A DNA stretch of 64,000 nucleotides, taken from contig OX388345.1 in NCBI GenBank assembly GCA_947579665.1, positions 57,651,454 through 57,715,453 on the forward strand, written 5' to 3'. The position numbers and the translations under genes are program-made. Each line of letters begins with the position of its first letter. Within the stretch, counting starts at the first letter, position 1. The notes beneath the pieces were generated by a model, which made no database searches, was not told the origin of the DNA, and saw only the letters and a list, made by a program, of their open reading frames with translations. The DNA comes from Sympetrum striolatum (taxonomy: Eukaryota; Arthropoda; Insecta; Odonata; Libellulidae). Positions 1 through 10,200 of this stretch are shown here, piece after piece.

Positions 1-2838
1 AGCTCCTCTTATTTGTATCAGTGTTTACCATGGATTACCCTATTCGTTAATCGAATTACTTATTCTGAACTTGGATTATTCATTTTATGCACATAGTTTA
101 TACCTATATCGTCATTTCTTATACTTAGCGTTTTATCTTTACTACATATCATATTATGTTACATCATTAATATTATATAGCCATCATTTTCCCCGTTTCT
201 AATCTATAAGAAGGCTTTATAAAAAATTTGTACTTAATTACGTGTGCGAAGCATTTCCTTGAACACTGCTGACATTGTCGTTGAACATTGCAAATTTCTT
301 TTTAAACTTTTGACCAGATTATTTTTTATTTATGCTTCGCTAGATTTCATTTAGAACGTGAAGATGGAAATATAGAGTGTTTGAAAGTTTTGATTTACTT
401 ATTTCTAAACGTGTTTTATACCTGCATGTATGTGCTTACATTATAGTTAAAATTGATTATGAATTACCCTCTAATTTATTTTGATTTTCGGTGATTTTTT
501 TTTTAGAATTAACTCGCTCATAATTTCAGTATTTTTTATAATCAAAATTTTTTCCTCCGAATCCGTACCTTCGAAGGGTGTGAAATATTATTTATGTAAT
601 ATGGCAGTAATACTTGGGAATAGGGTTTATATTTTCTGTAAAAATCGAGTGCTTATTATCATTTGCATTCATCCTTTCTCAAGTTAACATTGTAGGAGGC
701 GAAGATCGTGTTAAGAATTTCCCGGAATTAAGTCGTTTCTGCTACCTGTTGCTTCGTACGTCTCGCAGCTGCAAAAACAGCGTAGCAGGATGTGAAGGGA
801 GAGGGTCTGCGGAATTCGTCTTTAATATAAGCGCAATGGAAAAGTAAATTGAGTTTTCTGGTTCTTTTAAGATCCCCATGTACATCTCCGAGCTGAAATC
901 GAGTTAGCGCTCATGTCTTTCTATTATAGCTCCCCTTCCCAGGAGCCGTTTTGTTTGCTGTTACGTCGGAGTGGTTAATAAGCTAATCCGAGAAACTGGA
1001 GCCAATTTTAATCTCATTTCCTTCTTACGGAGGAAGTGTCGTGACAGTTTATCCAAAAGAACGAGTTTCTCTGTCGTAGAAAGATTTGAGTACGACATTT
1101 TTTCGGTATTCGATCGAAATCGAAGTATCAGCTTTTGCCTTACTAACAGGAAACCGATAAGAATTCTCTAATATTTAAACAGCCGACTTTGCTTATCTTT
1201 AATTATACTTAGGAGTTCTTGAAAAGGAAAAACTGCTAGAGAAATGAAAAATTCTGTATATAATGACATTTCATTGTCGTTTGAGTTTTCTCTTCAGAAC
1301 CTCGCCGCCTGTATATTCCGTCATGTATAAAATGTATAAAACTGTGTCTTTTTGGTTCATTTTACGTTTATTAGGATCGTAAAAACACTACAAACCACGT
1401 ACATAATCAGAGTAAGTCTTTTTGGGTTTCCAGTTCATTGAAGATTTCATGTGTGAGTTATATCTGATTTATCTTAGGATATTGCTTTTACTTGTCTCTC
1501 TTATTGGATTGGTTCCTTCGGCAATTAATTTCTCGGTTCATTTATCTCTTATTTATTCTTTGCACTTTAATGTCTAATTTACATAACCGCTCCATATAAC
1601 ATTATTCTGTCTTGTACTTCAGATAGGAATACCTCGTTAATAACTTGAATTGAAATTGCCAATTATAGATTTAAATATATTCATAGAAATGTAATGATAT
1701 ACTTAATGCTGTGGCAATTATCTTGAATCGCTCAGAGTATTTTTTTAGATAATGAAAAGGGTTGTAAATGTCACACCGGCGTTATTTCTAACTCATTTTA
1801 ACCCTATGCGTGCGTCTATTATTTATGGATGGCATAACTATGTATGACTAACTACAAATTCATTACGTGATACATCTTAGAATGCAACGCTTTAATGACT
1901 CTCAACGAGCTCCAATGTATTTAATTTATGGATCTTCGTGACGTGAAATGTATATGACAGTGTTAGAGGTTATTAGGACTTTCTCACGCGACGATTACTG
2001 TTGGAATGACAGGCATTTTCATCCTGAAGCTACTTTGATCGTCCACTCCTATCATTTTTGTGGGTGGCATCCTCGATTGGATTGGATTATCGCTGAGAGG
2101 TTATGGAAATTATAGTATTCGGATACCACCGTCGAGACATATGAGGCAGAAATTATATCTTTAGGTAATTACTTTTGCTTAAAATAGTTCAGTAATATTT
2201 AATTTTCAGTGCTTGTTGGGTTGGGAATGGTCTCACGATAACTGGAATTCTTTCTACGTTTTCAATTTTAGTTTTTCTGTTCAAGGGCGTAGTTTAGTTG
2301 GACTTAGGCTTGAAAAGATAATGGCAGCGTTAATGAAATCTGGAATTTTAATCATCTAGGTCTTTCATTGTGTCGTTATTTCCGAGGCGGCTACTAAACC
2401 TAGCTTATGCACCATCTGTTTGTCTTACACTTCAACCTTGCTCGGAATCTCGGTCGTATGAGTCTTAGAAGCATTCCTGACTTTGATCTCACGCTTCGCA
2501 TTTATTCAAGCAGCGGTCTACGCGCAGGATACGAGCGAATTCTAGAGCTCGATGCAGGCTTTACGTTGTCCTTCCTTGTCCTTGCACCCTTCTCCGTAAT
2601 TTATTTTCCTCTCACAGAAAGTAAGAGTTGGATGTGCTGGTAGATAAATCTCGAAAGTAACGCAGTGGACGTCATTTTAATAAAATGAGATAGATCGCTT
2701 CGAAAACGCGGAGATATTCTTCAGCGACGACGACTAGGGATTTGCGAGAGCATCTGCTTATCCGTTCGTTATTTGAAGATGTCATCTATCTACCTCGAGC
2801 ATTTCTAAGACCGACAACTTTTCTCGTGTCATCCGCAG
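1..2838 (+). other. Intron of SMG6 (3' part), no exon recognised
   Basis: This stretch precedes the first recognisable SMG6 exon and is inferred to be the 3' part of a long intron. I looked for the start of the PIN domain (a VPDTN-like motif followed by an FxDxL-like segment), which must be encoded just upstream, and did not find it on the + strand. The intron is therefore at least 2.8 kb. It ends with a pyrimidine-containing tract and CAG at 2836-2838. A CTAAG branch-point-like sequence lies about 30 nt upstream, near 2805. The short open frames here (for example around 481-850, 971-1171 and 2407-2643) resemble no known protein and lie in AT-rich DNA. A hidden small exon cannot be excluded. 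Confidence 0.65.
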
Positions 2839-3059
2839 TGGTAAGCGAGTTGGAAGGCCTTGCCCGAGGCGGTCAGCGCCCTACGCACCCGCCCTCTTCG
2901 GCGGCCCTGCCGTCGCACAGCGTCCTCGTTGCAGAAGGCGCGCGCTCTGCCCTGGCGCTGCTGAGGAACCCCGGAGGGCCTGTTCCAGGAGTGAGGTGCG
3001 TCACCACCCGAGGCACCGTTCTATCTTCGACGACGTTCACAGTAGAGGAGGACGATTCG
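2839..3059 (+). CDS. SMG6: SMG6/EST1A endonuclease, PIN domain exon (third-last coding exon)
   Basis: SMG6 is the endonuclease that cuts mRNA near premature stop codons in nonsense-mediated decay; its nuclease is a C-terminal PIN domain. This 221-nt exon opens with two bases completing a split codon. It then reads VSELEGLARGG, matching the human SMG6 segment VINELDGLAKG, whose first acidic residue (Glu) is part of the PIN active site. The exon continues through an Ala/Leu-rich helix (near EGARSALALLRN) to a segment reading VRCVTTRGTVLSSTTF and then EEDDS, which aligns with human LRALTSRGNELESIAF. The acceptor is CAG at 2836-2838. The donor is TCG|GTAAGT, so the exon ends in phase 0 and joins the next exon in frame. 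The open frame extends upstream into the intron, but that part does not resemble SMG6. The exon is far more GC-rich than its flanks. A loop after LARGG (about 20 residues, Pro/Ser/His-rich) looks lineage-specific. Confidence 0.9.
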
Positions 3060-3837
3060 GTAAGTTGGGCGCATCATGGTTTTTGCGTTTTTATCAATAC
3101 GTAACATAGTAATTGGTTTTACATTCTCGGGAGACTATGGAAGAATTTTATTGGATGTAAGTGGTAAGTGTTAAAAATGTTTCACTAATTAGCGTTTCTG
3201 GTGTATGGCTGGAAAGCATTGAGAGATTGCATTTAGAAGCAGCTCATCATTAAATACCCAATGTTAAGTTACTCAATTCTTGAAATTTAATTAATATGCT
3301 TATATACTTTTAAGATGGCATTTTTGCTTTGGTTTAATGGTTTAAATTGAAGTTTTATCCTTCATGCATGTATTTAGCATTTTAATTAAAAATTTTCATC
3401 TTGCATGTTGATTTTTACTTTTGCCGTTTTTCTATTCATCATTTAATGTATATTTTGTTATAAAATATCGTGTATCTATTTCTCAATTTCAAAACACTTC
3501 CCGTTACTAATATTCTTAAAATGATTTTCTTTTCCCCAACTAAATTATTTTTAATATAATCCATAAGTTTTTACAAATGGAAAAGATCCTAATTTACACA
3601 AATCTTTGAGGCAATAACTTTTTAATGTCACTTTTCACTATTTTTTGTATTTATCAATCCCTCAAATTCCCTCTTATAGATAGCTCATGTTTCTGCTGTT
3701 GATGTTACTCTTATGAAATATTATTTAGAAGTTTGTGGTCACAGACAAGGGTCTTGTGCAAGTGTTTAGATTTATTTAACCTAATGGATGATAATTGTTA
3801 TGTCTTGATCAAATGAGTAAAATTCTCTTCTATGCAG
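3060..3837 (+). other. SMG6 intron, 778 bp
   Basis: AT-rich intron between the two PIN-domain exons. It begins GTAAGT at 3060 and ends in a T-rich tract with TATGCAG at 3831-3837. A CTAAT branch-point-like sequence lies near 3780. No other feature is seen, apart from an AAGATGGC octamer at 3312-3319 of unknown meaning. Confidence 0.85.
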
Positions 3838-3973
3838 GCCATTGGAATAGGAGAAGGTGAGCTTAGAGGCAATGATGATCGCATATTGGCCACATGCCTC
3901 AGTCTTGTGCGTGCTCAAGAGAACAGATATGATTCCAATGCAGAGAAAGGGGGAACACAGGGCTGGAGAAGAG
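3838..3973 (+). CDS. SMG6: SMG6/EST1A endonuclease, PIN domain exon (penultimate coding exon)
   Basis: This 136-nt exon reads AIGIGEGELRGNDDRILATC and continues through LSLVRAQENRYDSNAEKGG to TQGWRR. The core GNDDRILATCL aligns with human SMG6 NNDDLILSCCL. The second Asp of this motif is a catalytic metal-binding residue of the PIN nuclease (D1353 in human) and is present, so the domain looks catalytically competent here. The stretch after LVRAQ corresponds to the variable loop before the last strand in other SMG6 proteins. The exon starts in phase 0 after TATGCAG and ends with one base of a split codon at GAG|GTAATA. It joins the last exon in frame with either of the two possible acceptors downstream. 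Both splice sites match consensus, and no in-frame stop is present. Confidence 0.9.
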
Positions 3974-4192
3974 GTAATAAATGTCTCATATTCTACTTCA
4001 TTTTCCAATTACAGAGAGATTCCTGGCCATTTTTAATCTTTATAGAACAATTCAAAAATTAAATTAAAGAAATATTTTGTTTTAAATTTAATTTCTATGT
4101 TAGATAGAAACTTGGTTCATTTTTATTCTGTCATGCACTTTGGTGAAAATATTATTTTAACACTCTGAGTTTTCTCTCTTTCTTCCAAGCAG
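3974..4192 (+). other. SMG6 last coding intron, 219 bp (216 bp if the upstream acceptor is used)
   Basis: Short AT-rich intron beginning GTAATA and ending in a strong polypyrimidine tract (about 4169-4186) followed by AAGCAG. Nothing else was recognised in it. Confidence 0.85.
4187..4192 (+). promoter_or_regulatory. Tandem NAGNAG splice acceptor before the last SMG6 exon
   Basis: The acceptor reads TTCCAAGCAG followed by CAAGG. Both AAG (4187-4189) and CAG (4190-4192) could serve as the acceptor. Either keeps the frame: the split codon becomes GCA (Ala) in both cases, and use of the upstream AAG adds one extra Ala before the segment ARHVFRDVVLL. CAG is normally preferred over AAG, so I take exon start 4193 as the main form. 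Alternative use is an inference from sequence only. Confidence 0.7.
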
Positions 4193-4401
4193 CAAGGCAT
4201 GTTTTCCGAGATGTAGTCCTTCTCACAGAAGACCGCAACCTCAGAGTGAAGGCACTGGCCAGGGATGTTCCAACCCGTGGCGTAGAGTGGTTCCTCAACT
4301 GGGCCACTCGTCCTGTTCGTTCTTCAAACAGGTCATCCAAGTGTCCTTCCCCACCCACGCAGAGGGGCTCCATCCCTCCCCCAGGACCTCTGGCCACCTG
4401 A
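4193..4401 (+). CDS. SMG6: SMG6/EST1A endonuclease, last coding exon with C-terminal tail
   Basis: This exon completes a split Ala codon. It then reads RHVFRDVVLLTEDRNLRVKA, followed by LARDVPTRGVEWFLNWA. The match is human SMG6 LREVVLLTDDRNLRVKA, followed by LTRNVPVRDIPAFLTWA, with no gap. The Asp of TEDRN corresponds to catalytic D1392 of human SMG6 and is conserved. Human SMG6 ends two to three residues after FLTWA. Here the frame continues for 31 more residues (4306-4398), rich in Pro, Ser and Arg and ending GPLAT, before TGA at 4399-4401. This tail resembles nothing I know and may be a lineage-specific extension. The start depends on the tandem acceptor (4193 favoured, 4190 possible). 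Assignment to SMG6 is secure; what the tail does is unknown. Confidence 0.92.
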
Positions 4402-4564
4402 GGTGTGAAGATAGCCCGTGGGGTGTAGGCGGGCTGCAGGATGGTGCAGTAGGCAAATGATGTCAGCAGAATTCTCATCTGCTAGCCCACTGGAAACGGT
4501 ATTGGGCGCCGTCCGTGCTGCATGATGCTCCGGACTATCGATTCTGAACCTGTTATAAAGTAAT

Positions 4565-4570
4565 AATAAA
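4565..4570 (+). terminator. Candidate proximal polyadenylation signal of SMG6
   Basis: AATAAA lies 164 nt after the SMG6 stop codon, within a run of A-rich sequence. A T/G-rich stretch follows beyond 4620 (TTGATATTGATGACTTTGTAG). Position and motif fit a proximal poly(A) site; cleavage is not demonstrated. Confidence 0.4.
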
Positions 4571-7151
4571 AAAATTGCAAAATGATTCTACCCATCCTAT
4601 GAATTCCTCTGATGCAACCACGATAACTACAATAATGTTGATATTGATGACTTTGTAGCCCAGTCTATTGGGAATGTTTTAACTAGTGGGTTTTTGCCTT
4701 TTGAATGTAGCAGATGTTTTTGAATCAAAAATGAAGGCCCACTACTTGCTCCGGTTGCCTTTTTAGATATATGAAATATATATCTCCTTCTGGTGTGCCT
4801 TCTATTGAGGTGTCACCTCGAGATGGTTGCCGGGCAGTCTACAAAAAAATAAAGAAAGGTTCTTTGAAGATGCGATGTTGTTGACGGATGTTTCGTATTC
4901 TTAATCAATTTAGTTTTTAACAAATGAAATATTGGTGATAAAACTCTGCTGTTGTAAGGGATGATTTTTCTTTGGCTCGATGCAATTAAATTAGATAATG
5001 ATGATGTAGAGTAAGTTGTTGAGAGTGGTAAAGCTTGTTAATAGTACTTTTGTCAGCAGAGTTTGATTTGATTATAAATGGTGAATGATTCTCATGTTGG
5101 CCATTAAGATGGGTCACGCATGCTCTTTTTTAGTATTTTGATTGTAAATTTTTGAGTGGTGACTCCACTTTCCTTCTATGCAATTGCTGATGGAGGATTT
5201 AAGTAATAATAATGATAATACTTGTGAACTTTGTTGGTTTTTAGAAGTGGCCACCTTGTCTCCCTACACTTTACCTGAATGAAATGTAATCACCCTAGTG
5301 TGTAAAAGGTTGCATGCATGTGACTCGTGATGAATTGAATGGCTGGATACTTTTTTAAGACGATTGACTGCCAGTGAGTAAATTCTTTTTTAAATAAGCA
5401 TTGGATATGCAGGAACATTTCCATGCATTGGTGGCTGTTCTGTAACCACCTATGATCACCTTGATTGTACAAATTTTTTTTAGTCCTTACATGACCTCCT
5501 TGTTTATCTAGGTTTAAGTATATATCCTAAGGCAATTGTCATGTTTAAAAGAATGTTAAGAGAGAGCAAATGAGAAAGAGAGGAGGAGGAATTATGGAGA
5601 AATCGATTTCCATTTTTTCTCGAGCTTTTTTAAGTCACTTTGAAATGTATTTTTAGAATAGCGAATGAAATTTGAAAAATAAAACGGCAGTTGAACATGT
5701 GCGAAGGATTGCTATGTGAAAAAAATGCGTGATTTCTTTATTTTTAAGTTTTGGAATGTATATAGAGATAATTATATATATTTAGGCATGCATGAATTGG
5801 TTTACTGTTTTGATTTTTTAAAGCTACTCTTTTCAAAACTGCCTTGATTGTTGCTAATGAATTGGATTGTGTTACCCTCTCGCTCCTTTGTGTTTTTTTC
5901 TCCTGCCGTGTAATATTTTTGGCCCGTTTCATTCTTATACATTTCTCTTACCTCATTCCTTCATGAGCTCGTTCCTAATCTCTCCAGGAGACAGACTTGG
6001 AGTGTTTTTTATTTTTTTTGGCCCTATATTCAATGGATGAAATATGTCCAATTATCTTTTCCTTTTCTGCTCATGACTTTTTTCTGCGTAAAGACTGGAG
6101 ACGTTGCTGATAGAACTGAATAAGGGCTTAAGGGGAAACGGTAATATTCCACAGTGTTGATCTTTGAATTGTATAAAAATATGAATAAAATGTAGTCAAC
6201 TCAGGTATCCCACCTGTTCTATGGGTGGCTGGGCGTTGAGATATTAATGGGATCCTCCAGTCCTATTTAACAGAAGTCTGTTGGAAATAAATTTAAAAAA
6301 TCTCTTGATTTGCAATGGAAATGGGTGTTTTTTCACCTTAAGAGATGATTTTGCTTTGTGATGGGATTTTTCCTGGAGTTTGCTGGTAATTGTATTCTGC
6401 TTGTAACAGATGACTTGTCCTTTTTTTGTTTTTGCTATAGTAAATTCTTGTGCCTCTTAGCAAGAGAGTGGTAACTTGAGTCGGTTTTGTTGAAGCAGAT
6501 TTTAAACTTTTTTTTTTAAGAATGGTGTTGTTGAGGGTGAAGATTTTAGTACATGGAGAATTAAATAAATACAAAAAAATTATCGATAAACAGGATCCTA
6601 CATGTAATGCATCTATCAATTTTGTTTAGTTGACATTGAAGGGTGGCTGTGGATTTATTTTTTGAATGGCATGTAGTATTTTTATTTTAATATTTATGTT
6701 CATTTGTTTTGTGCCAAGGCATGAACTTCTACCTGAGAAATACCTAAAATTTCCTGATTTTTTTTGTCTGCGAATGTACAAAAGTAATTATTATCGATCA
6801 ACTTACTGTTGTTTTGTAATGTTTTATTGATTGCGTCTGCATAAGCACCAAATCTTATCTTACACATCATACACTTTTGAAATTCTTATGGAAGTGTACG
6901 AAAAGTACCTATTACAATGTTAGTATTTTCCCTGAAGCCAAAAATTAAATTAATGAATTTATTGTAACTAGCCATTAGCAAGCTTTCTTAAGCAGTAATT
7001 TACAAATAATCACTTTACTGTCTTAGTCGTTGTTCTTCTTTGCTATATTGGTAGACATGCAAGATCTGTTATAACAAGAGAAAACAAATATACTGATAAT
7101 ATGTTGAAATGTTTGTACAATCATAATTGGAAGTGATTCCTTTTATTTCTA

Positions 7152-7157
7152 AATAAA
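7152..7157 (+). terminator. Candidate distal polyadenylation signal of SMG6
   Basis: AATAAA is followed about 40 nt later by a long T-rich tract with TTGTTATTTTT (about 7194-7212), which resembles a downstream element. Of the distal hexamers this has the best downstream context. It is one of five candidates, so confidence is low. Confidence 0.25.
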
Positions 7158-7200
7158 GAAAAGGAAACTTATTTTCTAATTATTTAGACGGACTCCTTTT

Positions 7201-10200
7201 TGTTATTTTTAAAACCTACATTTTTGTTTTTTTTTCTTTCTTCTGATTCAGCTTGTAATGATTGATAGATTTAATTCCAAGATGATTTCATTCATTTCAC
7301 AATGCTTATTGTAATTACTAAATTTGATTGATTAATGTTTTTAATTGGGCATTGGATATATTAACAATTGTTGTTAATTAACTTTGAGAAAGTGTTTATC
7401 ATTAATTATAACAGTATCCCTTATATTGGGTAAAGGAATGATTTGCAAGAATGTTATAGTTAAGCATAGTTTTCTTATTAATTTTTGAAAGAGATGTATT
7501 TTTATTTATGATTTAATTGATATGAAAATCTTTCTAAAAACAAATATTATCATTTTGTGAGGTTGTAGTATATTTTCTCAAGAAAGAGAGAAAAGTATGG
7601 CATGGAATTCGAGTATGAATTGCTGGCGTATTATGCAACAAAATTTCGAAAGAAGTAGATGTTCCGCCTGGACAGACTCGAAAACGCGGCTATTGTTGCG
7701 TATTTTTCATATGGGGAAAGGCTATCCCCAAAATCTCGCACTTTACGAAATTTTCAATAATCATTTTATAGTGTCGACGACGAAGGTTATATAATTGAAT
7801 ACGAATGGTTGTAAGATGATTATCTTCGTGAATCTGTGGGCCTTAAAATGTTGAAGCTGCTATTAAAAAAAAAACAATACAAATCTCCCGAGCGTTGCAT
7901 AATTCATGCATTTCCGTGATAACCAATGCTCTTAATGGCTCCGTCCGAGGCAGCTGAGGAATCGAATGAAAAAACGCTGCTCCGGAAGAAGATTTTGGGA
8001 GGACGATGAGCAATCGCCGCTGGCTACGTTTTATGTATAACGATGCCATCTGATGATGCTAATGTCTAGACTGAATAAAGACCACTCCATATGCGAAGAA
8101 ATCGGCGTTGTTAAATTTGTATGAAAAACTCCTTTTATAAATCTATTTACTTTAATTCGCGCGAAGGATGATTATTAAAAATGCACGTATTTTTTAGAGT
8201 ATTTAAACTAAGGATTAATTCGTTAATATTAGTTCATGTAATTACAACATTTGTATTCAATACTTAAGTCAAAATATAAGTCTCTAACGAACAAACTTAA
8301 AAATAATTACCTATTTTTGTACCTAGGTCAGTATTTCGGGTTAATTGATAATATAAAACTGTGTGAAGTACTGATTCTTAGTCGAAATTAGGAGAAATAA
8401 ATCGGGTAGCTGTATTTGGAATTGATGATTGCGATTCACTTTAACATCTTCTGTTGATGAATATTTTATACTAAGTAGAACATTTATAAGATACCCATAA
8501 TTCCTTTATCTTATACGAAGTGACGTTTATTGATATTAAATCTAGAAGATCTTTGGAATTATTTAATATGTTGAAGCCAAAGTCCCAATATCTCGGGATG
8601 ATAATTTTACGCAGATATGCATTCTCGAAGTAATATGCTCAGAAGATTACGCCAAACTTCGTGGACTATTCATTTGATTTCTTTAGATTGCTGCTTTAAT
8701 CCCCATCTCTCACTTGCTGATATGGTTGGCTAAAAGATGAGCCTGCTTCACACTCTGAAGTAACTGAACTACGAATTCTTTACTCGCAATACATTATAAT
8801 TTCTCGTTAATGAACGTTTGACAATTGTTTTAGTTTTTTATATACCAAGGGGATTTGGGTATTTATCTATTGATCTTGCGCTTCTCCACTTACATACTTA
8901 GAAACACGTATTTGGATAGTGAAAAATACAATACATTGAACATTTTCTGCGTATTTATAAATATATTTCGTCCCAAGCACTCCATTTATTTCAGTAATTC
9001 AAAATTTTGCAGTACGGAAACCTCTGATTCAAATAAGTAACAAAACGCCTTCAAATATAACTTCATTCTATCCCATATGAGCGCACCTGGAGCATAAAAT
9101 GCATCTGAAGAGAGTTGGGCACCAGATCCCTTGGTGCCTCTCACGCGCCAGCAATCGCCCGAGGAGGTGATCGGTGTCTCCGCAAGATGACCTTTCACAC
9201 CTCTCACGTAACTGCTCCCCACGGCACCCAAATGACCCACGCCAGCGGTCATCAACTGCGTGTGCGTACGCCTAGAGGCATGCGTGCGGACGTGCGTGCG
9301 TGCTGCCTCGTGATTCCTTAATCTTGGAGAACCAAATGTCTCCTCAGATCACATTTTAAACGCTGGACTCGATCCACATAGCGGTTTTGTGATACTGGAA
9401 CGTAAGGTAATATTTTTAACATCGACGTACGTGCATATCCAGCTATGGGTGAAAGGGGATATTGTCTAAGTTGGAGGATTCATGGAAGCTTACAAGCATA
9501 TTTCCTTTAATTATTTTACATCTGCAAGGATTTTAATTTCGTCTGAAGTTCTTTTGGGTCTTTAACCTTAATTAATCTTCTCATTCTTTAGTTAAACGAC
9601 ATATGCTTTGCTGGTAAAAATTTCAAGTATAATTCTATAATTTTAATTTTATAAATTTTATTTGTTTTTTAAAATGAAAAATGATCAATTAACATTTTCA
9701 AATTAGTCCCTAATCCATAATTTCTCTGCCTCCACACCTAATCAAGCAATATGCGAAGTAAAATATATTAATGAGAACCCAAGCTGTAATTCTGTCGGAT
9801 TAATCCTTTCAGAGAGTTTTTGTTAGCCTAGGAAGAAGAATTGTAGATAAGCTACCAGATTTTATTTACAGTTTCAAAGCTAATGTTACGTATTTTTTCG
9901 TAAATTGTTCAATTCAAAGTCTCGAAGGTTGTTTTACTGCCTGGTAACAGAATAAAAATATAAATTAATAAATACATATAATAAACACATTTGCCCTTTT
10001 TCATAGCCCTTTCCATTCTATTTCAATGACAGGTTTCGTGTTGACTGTCGTGTATCTTAATAGTTTTCTCTTGAAATCTCACACAGCGTTATGAAGGGGA
10101 ATTTCCATTAAAAGAAATAGTATTATAATTAAATTAAATCGCGTTTTCTTATAAGAGTAGTTAGCGTAATAATTTTAGTTTCAATCTATGATGCATTTCA

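Larger units (their letters stand above)
4402..7200 (+). other. Probable 3' untranslated region of SMG6, extent uncertain
   Basis: DNA after the SMG6 stop is T-rich with more G than C on the + strand, carries no convincing exon or splice acceptor, and contains several AATAAA hexamers (4565, 6184, 6286, 6564 and 7152). This fits a long animal 3' UTR with alternative polyadenylation, but where the transcript ends cannot be fixed from sequence. A short UTR of about 180 nt, ending after the first hexamer, is equally possible. The rest would then be intergenic. Confidence 0.45.

Noticed and set aside
2694..2838. Open frame continuing upstream of the first SMG6 exon
   Set aside because: It does not resemble the PIN domain segment expected there, and a CAG acceptor at 2836-2838 gives an exact match to SMG6 from the next base on.
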